Source: Paenirhizobium selenitireducens ATCC BAA-1503 (lineage in GTDB: Bacteria; Pseudomonadota; Alphaproteobacteria; Rhizobiales; Rhizobiaceae). Taken from it: a stretch of DNA of 64,000 nt. Shown here piece after piece: positions 1 to 6,986 of this stretch; position 1 is the first letter of the stretch; each line of letters opens with the position of its first letter. Position numbers and translations under genes: made by a program. The notes under the pieces are model-generated. The model was not told the DNA's origin. It ran no database searches and worked only from the letters and a program-made list of their open reading frames with translations. The stretch spans positions 124,001-188,000 of the forward strand of contig NZ_JAEG01000001.1 in assembly GCF_000518785.1 (NCBI RefSeq). Reading direction: 5' to 3'.

Positions 1-383
1 GTGACCTGATCCTCAAGCACTTTTCCGACCTGTGCGAATTCCACACCATGGGCGAGGGCTTCACCTGGGAAACCCAGGACAAGGCGCGCGACATCGCCAT
101 GGCCAAGGCCGCCTGGGAAAAGGCCAAGGAACTGATCCGCGATCCCTCCAATTCCATGGTCCTGCTCGACGAGATCAACATCGCCATCCGCTACGACTAC
201 ATCGACATCGCCGATGTGGTCGAGTTCCTGGAGAGCGAGAAGCCGGAAATGACGCATGTCGTTCTGACCGGCCGCAACGCCAAGGATGAGCTGATCGAGA
301 TCGCCGACCTGGTGACCGAGATGGAGCTGGTGAAGCACCCGTTCCGCTCCGGCATCAAGGCGCAGATCGGGGTGGAGTTCTAG
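1..383 (+). CDS. cobO: Cob(I)yrinic acid a,c-diamide adenosyltransferase, C-terminal part
   Basis: The gene enters from the left edge; the reading frame runs from base 3 to the TAG ending at 383, giving about 126 residues. The translated segment contains FHTMGEGFTWETQD and LVTEMELVKHPF, both typical of the CobO/BtuR corrinoid adenosyltransferase family. The enzyme transfers the 5'-deoxyadenosyl group of ATP to the reduced cobalt of cobyrinic acid a,c-diamide in the cytoplasm. The N-terminal P-loop part lies outside the window. It is transcribed towards parE (convergent, 12 bp apart), so the cobalamin operon it belongs to ends here and probably includes genes further left. Confidence 0.93.
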   Translation, partial: DLILKHFSDLCEFHTMGEGFTWETQDKARDIAMAKAAWEKAKELIRDPSNSMVLLDEINIAIRYDYIDIADVVEFLESEKPEMTHVVLTGRNAKDELIEIADLVTEMELVKHPFRSGIKAQIGVEF

Positions 384-395
384 GCGGCAGTATGG

Positions 396-689
396 TCACA
401 GACGGTGCTGAGGCAACATGCGATTGTGTAGCACCGCCATGACCTGAATGCCTTCGGCAATGTGAACATAGAAGATGACATGCTCCCCTTCGGGAAAGCA
501 GAAGAGGCCGTCTCTGATGTCCGGTCGCGCCTTGCCGAGGCGCGGATTGTCCGCCAGCCACTCGATCCTCGATTTGAGTTGAGCGATATAGGCGCGACGC
601 TGCTCATTGCCCCAAGTCAACGCGGTGTAGCGGTTGATTGACCGCATATCGTTTGCCGCTCTCTTGCTGAGGCGCGCACGGCGCTTCAC
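396..689 (-). CDS. parE: ParE/RelE-type toxin of a type II toxin-antitoxin pair
   Basis: A 97-residue basic protein with the ParE fold signature: an N-terminal strand, two helices containing NRYTALTWGNEQ and YIAQLKSRIEWLADNP, then the G-KARPDIRDGLFCF and HVIFYVH strands. ParE toxins usually poison DNA gyrase; RelE relatives cut mRNA, and the sequence alone does not decide between them. It starts with GTG in a GTGA overlap with the parD stop codon, so the two are translationally coupled, antitoxin first, as usual for this family. The pair lies between cobO and a TSUP transporter, which points to acquisition by transfer into the cobalamin region. Confidence 0.85.
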   Translation of the reverse strand: MKRRARLSKRAANDMRSINRYTALTWGNEQRRAYIAQLKSRIEWLADNPRLGKARPDIRDGLFCFPEGEHVIFYVHIAEGIQVMAVLHNRMLPQHRL

Positions 690-940
690 CGCGTAGCGTC
701 CGCGATATCTTCGTCAAGGAGCTTTTCGAGGAAATCATCCTCGGCAAATTCGCCGCGCCGCGCCTGTTCCAGGCCGATGTCGATCTCACGACGGAGTTCC
801 GCCAGCTTGCGTTCGCGTTCTTTGAGCCCTTCGAGTGCGTCGCGTACGACGTCGTTCGCTGTCGCATAGCGACCGCTATTCACCTGGGCCTCGATGAAAT
901 CGTCCCAGTGCTTGCCAAGATTGAGGCTGGTATTGGCCAT
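686..940 (-). CDS. parD: ParD-type antitoxin (CC2985 family)
   Basis: An 84-residue acidic protein. The N-terminal half (residues 1-40) is a ribbon-helix-helix DNA-binding domain containing SLNLGKHWDDFIEAQVNSG and YATANDVVRDAL; the charged C-terminal half (ERERKLAELRREI onwards) should wrap the toxin. The ATG is preceded by a strong GGAGGAG ribosome binding site. ParD proteins neutralise ParE and repress their own operon; an inverted repeat over the likely promoter, listed separately, is a plausible operator. Overlaps parE by 4 bp. Confidence 0.87.
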   Translation of the reverse strand: MANTSLNLGKHWDDFIEAQVNSGRYATANDVVRDALEGLKERERKLAELRREIDIGLEQARRGEFAEDDFLEKLLDEDIADATR

Positions 941-964
941 GGCCAGTCTCCTCCAAGGAGTTGT

Positions 965-1006
965 GCGCCGCCATCCAAATATAGGTTGAAACGGCGCAAA
1001 AGCAAA
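965..1006 (-). promoter_or_regulatory. Candidate parDE promoter and operator
   Basis: Reading the minus strand, TTTGCT (1006-1001) and TATATT (983-978) are separated by 17 bp, a good sigma-70 spacing, just upstream of parD. The inverted repeat GCGCCG (965-970) / CGGCGC (992-997) brackets the -10 element, as expected of an autoregulatory ParD operator. Inferred from spacing and symmetry only. Confidence 0.4.
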
Positions 1007-1013
1007 GTGAAGC

Positions 1014-1838
1014 TCAGAACCCCATCCACACCCGCACCGGATTGGTCGGGTCCATCAGCAGCTTCACGGCGAGCGCCACGCAGGTGACGATCAGCAGCGG
1101 CTTGATCAGTTTGGCGCCGTTCTTCATGGCGAGCTTCGAGCCAAGCTGGGCGCCGAGGAACTGGCCGAGCCCCATCAGGAGCCCGACCTTCCACAGGACC
1201 ACGCCGCTCGCCAGGAAGACGAGGAAGGCGCCGAGATTGGAGGAGAGGTTCAGGAGCTTGGTATGCGCAGTCGCCTTCAGCATGCCGAAGCCGGCGAGCG
1301 AAACAAAGGCCAGCATGAAGAAGGATCCGGTGCCTGGTCCGAACACGCCGTCGTAGAAGCCGATCAGCGGCACGAAGCTCAGGCCGAACAGGAAGGGCGT
1401 CATGCGCTGATGGCGGTCGACGTCCGAGAGATTGGGCTTGAGCGCAAAATAGAGCGCAATCGCCACCAGCAGGAAGGGCATCAGCGCGCGCAGCACGTCG
1501 CCGGGTACGACGGTTGCCAGCAGTGCGCCGACAGCACCGCCGAATCCAGCCAGCGCCGCCATCGGCAGCTGGCTCTTAAGGTCCACATGCCCCTTGCGGG
1601 CGTAGGCGATCGTCGCCGAGGCCGCGCCGAACATCGACTGCAGCTTGTTGGTGCCCAGCGTCTGGAGCGGCGGTATGCCGGCGATCAGCATGGCCGGGAT
1701 GGTGATCAGCCCGCCGCCGCCGGCGATCGAATCGATGAAGCCGGCCAGGAAGGCAGCGACGAACAGCAAAAGCAGCGTGGAGAACAGGATTTCGGGCAAG
1801 GCAAGGGTCCGCACGGAGAAAAACGGCAGGCGGATCAC
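1014..1838 (-). CDS. TSUP (TauE/SafE) family membrane transporter
   Basis: A 274-residue hydrophobic protein with about eight membrane segments. It has the duplicated TSUP signature: AGFIDSIAGGGGLITIPAML in the N-terminal half and GFYDGVFGPGTGSFFMLAF in the C-terminal half. The family exports or imports small sulfur-containing or organic anions; the substrate here is not readable. The start is GTG, preceded by a weak GGGCGAAG. It runs opposite to cbiX and there is no clear functional link to cobalamin synthesis, although it is embedded in that locus. Confidence 0.85.
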   Translation of the reverse strand: MIRLPFFSVRTLALPEILFSTLLLLFVAAFLAGFIDSIAGGGGLITIPAMLIAGIPPLQTLGTNKLQSMFGAASATIAYARKGHVDLKSQLPMAALAGFGGAVGALLATVVPGDVLRALMPFLLVAIALYFALKPNLSDVDRHQRMTPFLFGLSFVPLIGFYDGVFGPGTGSFFMLAFVSLAGFGMLKATAHTKLLNLSSNLGAFLVFLASGVVLWKVGLLMGLGQFLGAQLGSKLAMKNGAKLIKPLLIVTCVALAVKLLMDPTNPVRVWMGF

Positions 1839-1983
1839 TTCGCCCGTCTGCCCCTATCGCACAAACCGGACGGCACAAAAAGCCCGATCGCACGTGCTTC
1901 CGTGTCCAAGGACCGAAGGGCGGGAACTCGCCCCGTTCCGGCTTTCAGGCCGACGAAAGGGGCGGACTCCTGTCAGGCTGCGA

Positions 1984-2154
1984 TCACATGCCTCTGACGA
2001 GATTACCCAGCAGCAGGAGAACGAAGGCGGCGGTCATGATCCAGAACGACGGAATGGCCGCAAACGGCAGGATATTGAGGAAAATCAACACTGCCGCGAT
2101 GGCAAGCAGAACCGCGATGACGAAAACGGCCTGGGTGGGGCGGCTCAGATACAT
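1984..2154 (-). CDS. Small two-helix membrane protein of unknown function
   Basis: A 56-residue protein with two hydrophobic stretches, roughly residues 9-28 and 33-51, ending GNLVRGM. I chose the ATG at 2154 because a GGAG motif lies nine bases upstream; a TTG at 2169 in the same frame would add five residues (MEHHL). I do not recognise a family. It lies between the TSUP gene and the cobalamin operon, on the strand opposite to cbiX. Confidence 0.55.
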   Translation of the reverse strand: MYLSRPTQAVFVIAVLLAIAAVLIFLNILPFAAIPSFWIMTAAFVLLLLGNLVRGM

Positions 2155-2511
2155 AAGATGGTGCTCCAAATTGGACGATCCTGGGGTCAGGACGACATCG
2201 TGTAACGCCGTGGACGGGCGAAAGTTCCATGGCGCAGAAAATTCGGTCTCCTTCCTGTCCCGTGTCCATGGCGTCTGTCCGCGCGCGGATGGCCCACAGA
2301 ATGGCGCAAACAGGTTTGACCTGATGGGGCCGACTGGCTAAAGCTCTTGTCATGTGCGACGGCGCCTGTTCGACAGGCTGGAAATAGTCCGGTGCGGCCG
2401 ACCCAAGCAGGGGGCCAATTCCGGAGCTGTCCGTAAAGGCCATGGAGTCCTCCGTTATGTGACGGGCTCCGGCGCTTCGTACATGAGGAAAACGAAGCAG
2501 GAGGCCTATTC
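2155..2511. other. Intergenic region between the small membrane protein and cbiX
   Basis: About 357 bp without a confident gene. It should hold the divergent promoters of cbiX (GCAGGAGG ribosome binding site just before 2512) and of the small membrane protein. I looked for a cobalamin riboswitch on both strands and did not find the conserved B12-box core. On the minus strand an ATG at 2443 follows a strong GGAGGA motif, opening a frame of up to 146 codons that runs over the small membrane protein gene; I do not call it. Confidence 0.5.
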
Positions 2512-3948
2512 ATGTCGGAAAAACTCGGAATCATGGTCTGCGGCCACGGCAGCCGTAACCAGAATGCGGCGCGCGAATTCGCCATCATCGCCGAGGCGCT
2601 GCGGGCCAGAAACCCCGACATGCCGGTGGAATACGGCTATCTCGAATTCTGCAATCCGGTGATCTCGGCCGGTCTCGACAAGTTGCGCGCCGAAGGCGTC
2701 ACCCGCGTGCTGGCCGTGCCGGGCATGCTCTTTGCCGCCGGTCACGCCAAGAACGACATTCCTTCGGTGCTCAATACCTACCAGGCGCAGAACCCGGGCA
2801 TGGTTATCAACTATGGCCGCGAACTCGGCATCGACCTGAAGATGATCCGCGCCGCCGGCGACCGCATCCAGCAGGCGGTCGACGAAGCCAACCGGACGCT
2901 CGGCGTAGTCGACAAACACGACACGCTGCTCATGGTCGTCGGCCGCGGCTCGTCCGACCCGGACGCCAATTCCAACGCCTCCAAGGTCATGCGCATGCTC
3001 TGGGAAGGCATGGGCTTCGGCTGGGGCGAGACCTGCTATTCGGGCGTCACCTTCCCGCTGGTCGAGCCGGGGCTCTCCCATGCCGCCAAGCTCGGCTACA
3101 AGCGCATCATCGTCTTTCCGTATTTCCTCTTCACCGGGGTGCTGGTGAAGCGCATCTATTCCTACACCGACGAAGTGGCGGCGCGTCACCCGGAGATCCA
3201 GTTCGTCAAGGCGAGCTATCTCAACGATCACCCGCTGGTGCTCGACGCCTTCCAGGACCGGGTGAAGGAAATCCTCGAGGGCGCGGCGGTGATGAACTGC
3301 CAGATGTGCAAGTACCGCGAACAGGTGCTGGGATTCGAGGCCGATATCGGCCAGCCGCAAGAGAGCCATCACCACCATGTCGAGGGCATCGGCGGCGGGC
3401 TGGAGAACTGTCCGTGCAAGGGCGATTGCGATGCCTCCTGTCGCGATCCCGATTTCTGCAAGGAGCACGGCTTGCCCTGGACGCCGGTTCATTCCCATGC
3501 CGAGCCGAACGACCTTGGGCCGGCCTTCGACTACGCCCCCTCGACCACCCTCGGCGGCAAGTACGGCCACCTGATGAACGCCGCCCCCGACGCCGAACTG
3601 GAGGCCGTGATGAGCGCGCCCTCGAGCGGCAAGCCGCATGTCCACGAGCACGGCCCGAACTGCGGCTGCGGCCATCACCACGGGCATGATCACGGCCACG
3701 ACCACGGGCGTGACCACGATGACCACCATCATGACCATGGCCATAAGCACGACGATCACGCCCATGCGCACGGGCATAGCCACGGTGACGATCACGGTCA
3801 TGACCACGGTCACAGTCACGGCCATGAGCACGGACACGATCATGCCGGCGGCCATTCCCACGATCACGGTCACCACGACCACCATCACGCCCCTTACCCC
3901 CACGCCGACCATCCGCTCGGCCCGAAGTCGATGCAGAAGAAGAAGTGA
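2512..3948 (+). CDS. cbiX: Sirohydrochlorin cobaltochelatase CbiX with His-rich C-terminal tail
   Basis: A 478-residue long-form CbiX. It inserts Co2+ into sirohydrochlorin, the committed step of the early-cobalt branch of B12 synthesis. Two CbiX domains span about residues 5-125 and 135-255; the putative metal-binding His is in VCGHGSRN near the N-terminus. An M-x-C-x-x-C motif (M261, C263, C266) matches the Fe-S binding motif described for long CbiX proteins. Two further Cys groups (around CPCKGDCDASC and NCGCG) follow. From about residue 375 the protein is almost only His, Gly and Asp, ending LGPKSMQKKK. The tail is probably a cobalt/nickel reservoir (inference). It starts the plus-strand run leading to cobH. 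Confidence 0.93.
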   Translation: MSEKLGIMVCGHGSRNQNAAREFAIIAEALRARNPDMPVEYGYLEFCNPVISAGLDKLRAEGVTRVLAVPGMLFAAGHAKNDIPSVLNTYQAQNPGMVINYGRELGIDLKMIRAAGDRIQQAVDEANRTLGVVDKHDTLLMVVGRGSSDPDANSNASKVMRMLWEGMGFGWGETCYSGVTFPLVEPGLSHAAKLGYKRIIVFPYFLFTGVLVKRIYSYTDEVAARHPEIQFVKASYLNDHPLVLDAFQDRVKEILEGAAVMNCQMCKYREQVLGFEADIGQPQESHHHHVEGIGGGLENCPCKGDCDASCRDPDFCKEHGLPWTPVHSHAEPNDLGPAFDYAPSTTLGGKYGHLMNAAPDAELEAVMSAPSSGKPHVHEHGPNCGCGHHHGHDHGHDHGRDHDDHHHDHGHKHDDHAHAHGHSHGDDHGHDHGHSHGHEHGHDHAGGHSHDHGHHDHHHAPYPHADHPLGPKSMQKKK

Positions 3949-3982
3949 TGGGGCAGGTGGCACAATCGCTGGCGGGCCTCTG

Positions 3983-4107
3983 CCCCTCATCCCCCTGCCG
4001 GGACCTTCTCCCCGTTCTGACGGGGAGAAGGAGGACGGGGCCCGGGCGGTGCCACACGTCCCTTCTCCCCGCGAGCGGGGAGAAGGTGGCGGCAGCCGGA
4101 TGAGGGG
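3983..4107. repeat. Mosaic palindromic repeat, family A, copy 1
   Basis: Outer inverted ends CCCCTCAT (3983-3990) / ATGAGGGG (4100-4107) enclose two hairpins, CTTCTCCCC/GGGGAGAAG at 4005-4030 and again at 4062-4085. It ends 6 bp before the cobH start, between cbiX and cobH. The hairpin motif is like that of rhizobial RIME elements. It could act as an intercistronic mRNA structure. Confidence 0.8.
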
Positions 4108-4113
4108 CGGTTC

Positions 4114-4755
4114 ATGACGATCCTCGACTACATCCGCGATCCCGCCGAGATCTACCGCCAGTCCTTCGAGACGATCCGCGCGGAAGCGGATCTGTCACGG
4201 TTTTCCGGCGGCATGGAAAAGCTGGCGATCCGCCTGGTCCACGCCTGCGGCATGACCGATCTGACCGATGACATCGCCTTTTCCGCCGGCGCCTTCGAGG
4301 CCGGAGCGGCGGCGCTGGCCCGCGGCGCGCCGGTGCTTTGCGATGTGGAAATGGTTCGCCACGGCATCATTCGCCGCCTGCTGCCGGCGGAGAACGAGGT
4401 GATCTGCCTGCTGAACGACGCACGCGTGCGCCCGAAGGCCGAGGCGATCGGTAATACCCGTTCGGCCGCCCACGTCGATCTGTGGGACGAACATCTGGCC
4501 GGCGCTGTGGTTGCCATCGGCAATGCGCCGACCGCGCTCTTCCGCCTGCTGGAGCGGCTCGACGCCGGTGCGCCGAAGCCGGCGCTGATCCTCGGCCTGC
4601 CGGTGGGTTTCGTCGGCGCCGCCGAAAGCAAGGAGGCACTGATCGCCGACAGTCGTGGCATTCCCTTCATTGCCGTTCGCGGCCGGCGAGGGGGCTCGGC
4701 CATGGCGTCCGCCGCCATCAACGCACTGGCCGGGGGGCTCGGCGCCAATGACTGA
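4114..4755 (+). CDS. cobH: Precorrin-8X / cobalt-precorrin-8 methylmutase
   Basis: A 213-residue CobH/CbiC enzyme that moves the methyl group from C11 to C12 to give (cobalt-)hydrogenobyrinate. His43, in AIRLVHACGM, is at exactly the position of the catalytic His of Pseudomonas denitrificans CobH. GLPVGFVGAAESKEAL and the Gly-rich C-terminus are also family features. The stop overlaps the cobL start by 8 bp, so the two are probably coupled. A family A repeat ends just upstream and may contribute the 5' leader. Confidence 0.96.
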   Translation: MTILDYIRDPAEIYRQSFETIRAEADLSRFSGGMEKLAIRLVHACGMTDLTDDIAFSAGAFEAGAAALARGAPVLCDVEMVRHGIIRRLLPAENEVICLLNDARVRPKAEAIGNTRSAAHVDLWDEHLAGAVVAIGNAPTALFRLLERLDAGAPKPALILGLPVGFVGAAESKEALIADSRGIPFIAVRGRRGGSAMASAAINALAGGLGAND

Positions 4756-5995
4756 CAGAACGGCCGAAATGACACCCTGGCTTACCATCATCGGCATTGG
4801 CGACAACGGGCTTGCGAGCCTGACGCCGCAGGCGCAGGCGCTGCTCTGGCAGACGGAGACGATCGTGCTCGGCGAGCGGCTGGACAGTGTGCTGGAAGGC
4901 GCGCATCTGCCGGGCCTGAAACGCATTCTCAGCTGGAGCGCCGGTTTCCGCGAGACGCTTGGCGAGGTGATGCGGCTGCGCGGCACCCCGGTCACCATCC
5001 TCGCCACCGGCGATCCCATGCATTTCGGTATCGGCGCGACGCTCAGGCGCTATGTGTCGGTCGAGGAAATGCTGATCCTGCCGTCGCCCTCGGCCTTCTC
5101 GCTCGCGGCCGCGCGTCTCGGCTGGCCGCTGCAATCGGTGGCGCAGATTTCCCTGCACGGCCGCCCGCTCACGCACCTGAACCGCCATCTGCTCCCGCGC
5201 GCCCGCATCCTGGCGCTGACCTCCGATGCCTCGACCGTCATCGCCGCCGCCGCCCTTCTGGTAAAGCGCGGCTTCGGCGCCTCGATGCTGTCCGTGCTCG
5301 AGCACATGGGCGGCGATGCCGAGCGGATCACCGTGATGACGGCGCAGCAGATGCTGGAAAACACGCCGCCGCTGTCCGACTTCAACACGCTGGCGATCGA
5401 CTGTGCCTCCGAATCGCCGCTGCTCTCGCCCGTGCCGGGCCTGCCGGACGAAGCCTTTCGCCATGACGGGCAGTTGACCAAGCGCGAGATCCGCGCCGTC
5501 ACCCTGTCGCAGCTCCAGCCCTTTCCCAATGCGCTGCTCTGGGACGTCGGAGCCGGCTGCGGCTCGATCGGCATCGAATGGATGCGCACAGCCATGGGCA
5601 CGCGCGCCATCGCCATCGAAGGCAAGGCCGAGCGCATCGCGATGATCCGCGCCAATGCGGATGCGCTGGGCGTCCCGGATATGGAGATCGTCGAGGGTAC
5701 AGCGCCGGAGGCGCTCGACGGCCTGGACGAACCGGACGTGATCTTCATCGGCGGCGGCATCAATCACGAGGGGCTGTTCGAGGCGTGCTGGGACGCCCTG
5801 GCGCCCGGCGGCCAACTGGTCGCCAATGCCGTCACGATCGAGGGTGAGGCGCGCCTCGCCGACCTGCGCGGTGCCTTCGGCGGCGAATTGATCCGCCTCT
5901 CCGTCGCCCGCGCCGCCCCGGTCGGCCGCTATTGCGGCTGGAAGTCGCTGATGCCGGTGACGATCTGGTCGGTGACGAAGGGGGAGAACGCGTGA
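4748..5995 (+). CDS. cobL: Precorrin-6Y C5,15-methyltransferase (CbiE-CbiT fusion)
   Basis: A 415-residue bifunctional SAM-dependent enzyme. Residues about 5-210 form the CbiE tetrapyrrole methylase (IIGIGDNGLASLTPQAQ near the start, ATGDPMHFGIG in the middle). Residues about 225-400 form the CbiT methyltransferase with SAM motif I LLWDVGAGCGSIGIEW near residue 265. It methylates C5 and C15 and decarboxylates the C12 acetate. I use the ATG at 4748, which overlaps the end of cobH; an upstream ATG at 4655 lies deep inside cobH and gives a non-conserved extension. ATG at 4769 is another possibility. Confidence 0.95.
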   Translation: MTDRTAEMTPWLTIIGIGDNGLASLTPQAQALLWQTETIVLGERLDSVLEGAHLPGLKRILSWSAGFRETLGEVMRLRGTPVTILATGDPMHFGIGATLRRYVSVEEMLILPSPSAFSLAAARLGWPLQSVAQISLHGRPLTHLNRHLLPRARILALTSDASTVIAAAALLVKRGFGASMLSVLEHMGGDAERITVMTAQQMLENTPPLSDFNTLAIDCASESPLLSPVPGLPDEAFRHDGQLTKREIRAVTLSQLQPFPNALLWDVGAGCGSIGIEWMRTAMGTRAIAIEGKAERIAMIRANADALGVPDMEIVEGTAPEALDGLDEPDVIFIGGGINHEGLFEACWDALAPGGQLVANAVTIEGEARLADLRGAFGGELIRLSVARAAPVGRYCGWKSLMPVTIWSVTKGENA

Positions 5996-6014
5996 CCGTT
6001 TTCGCCTTTCAAGA

Positions 6015-6206
6015 CCCCCTCCGGCCTGCCGGCCATCTCCCTCACAAGGGGGGAGAGACCCGTGCCGCCAACGTGCAAGGCGTCGGCCGGTCTCTCCGCG
6101 CTGACATTTCTTTCCGGGCATTGACCCATGATCTTCTGAAGGCGCGAGCGGGGCCGCGTGCCTGTCTCCCCCCTTGTGGGGGAGATGCCCGGCAGGGCAG
6201 AGGGGG
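6015..6206. repeat. Mosaic palindromic repeat, family B, copy 1
   Basis: A left arm (6015-6058, CCCCCTCCGGCCTGCCGGCC then CATCTCC...GGGGAGAG) and an inverted right arm (6164-6206, ending GGCAGGGCAGAGGGGG) surround about 100 bp of non-repeated sequence. The whole unit of about 190 bp fills the cobL-cobI gap. The right arm is open in frame with cobI, which creates a false upstream start at 6174. Confidence 0.82.
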
Positions 6207-6236
6207 TATTTTTCAGAAGAGCGAGGGGCGATCCTC

Positions 6237-6986
6237 ATGACCGGCAAACTCTACGGCCTCGGCCTTGGCCCCGGCGACCCGGAACTGATCACGCTGAAGG
6301 CGCACCGCATTCTGAGTGCTGCCCCGGTCGTCGCCTATCCCGCTCCGGACACCGGCCCGAGCTTCGCCCGCCAGATCGCCGCGGCTTATCTCAGTTTCCA
6401 CCAGGTGGAGGTGCCGATCGTCGTGCCCATGCGGGTCGAGCGGTTTCCGGCGCAGGAGATCTACGACGAAGCGGCCGAGACCCTGTCGCGCCATCTCGAT
6501 GCGGGCCTCGACGTCGCCGTGCTCTGCGAGGGCGATCCCTTCTTCTACGGCTCCTTCATGTACCTGTTCGAGCGTCTGTCCGATCGCTACGAGACGGAGA
6601 TCGTGCCCGGCGTGTCGTCGATGATGGCCGCCGCCGCCGCCCTCGGGCGACCGCTCGCCGCGCGCAACGACGTATTGTCCGTCGTGCCGGGGCCGCTCGA
6701 CGACGAGACGCTGAGGAGCCGGATCGACCCCGCCGCGGCCGTCGCCATCATCAAGGTCGGCCGTCATTTTCACCGCATCCGCGCGCTGATCGATGACATG
6801 GGGCTGACCGCTTGCGCCGGCTATGTCGAGCGCGTCAGCCTGCCCGAACAGCGCGTCCTGCCGCTGTCCGCCGTGGCGGAAGACGTCGCGCCCTATTTCT
6901 CGATGATCCTGATCTACAAGGGCGGGGAGGGCTGGAATGCATCGCTCGCCGCCGAAAATGCCCGCCACAACGGAATGACCCCATGA
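6237..6986 (+). CDS. cobI: Precorrin-2 / cobalt-precorrin-2 C20-methyltransferase
   Basis: A 249-residue tetrapyrrole methylase (CobI/CbiL). GLGLGPGDPELITLKAHRIL at residues 7-26 and CEGDPFFYGSFMYLFERL in the middle are the two SAM-binding signatures of the family. It adds the C20 methyl to precorrin-2 or its cobalt form. ATG 6237 follows GAGGGGCGATCCTC, a good ribosome binding site; the in-frame ATG at 6174 lies inside the family B repeat and is not used. The TGA overlaps the next ATG (ATGA), so translation is coupled to the cbiG-cobJ gene. Confidence 0.95.
   Translation: MTGKLYGLGLGPGDPELITLKAHRILSAAPVVAYPAPDTGPSFARQIAAAYLSFHQVEVPIVVPMRVERFPAQEIYDEAAETLSRHLDAGLDVAVLCEGDPFFYGSFMYLFERLSDRYETEIVPGVSSMMAAAAALGRPLAARNDVLSVVPGPLDDETLRSRIDPAAAVAIIKVGRHFHRIRALIDDMGLTACAGYVERVSLPEQRVLPLSAVAEDVAPYFSMILIYKGGEGWNASLAAENARHNGMTP

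Noticed and set aside
2170..2511. Possible cobalamin riboswitch before cbiX
   Set aside because: The conserved B12-box core and its flanking stems are not found on either strand here, nor between cbiD and cobA. A GGAGACC at about 2250 on the minus strand lacks the surrounding consensus.
3635..3930. Tandem DNA repeat or CRISPR-like array
   Set aside because: The periodic CAC/CAT/GAC pattern is codon-driven His-rich coding sequence of cbiX; there are no uniform spacers.
2506..3990. Long open frame on the minus strand opposite cbiX (494 codons)
   Set aside because: It is the complement of the CbiX coding sequence including the His-rich tail, which reads as Val/Met repeats; no family motif and cbiX is certain.
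4718..6247. 509-codon open frame on the minus strand
   Set aside because: Antisense of cobL.
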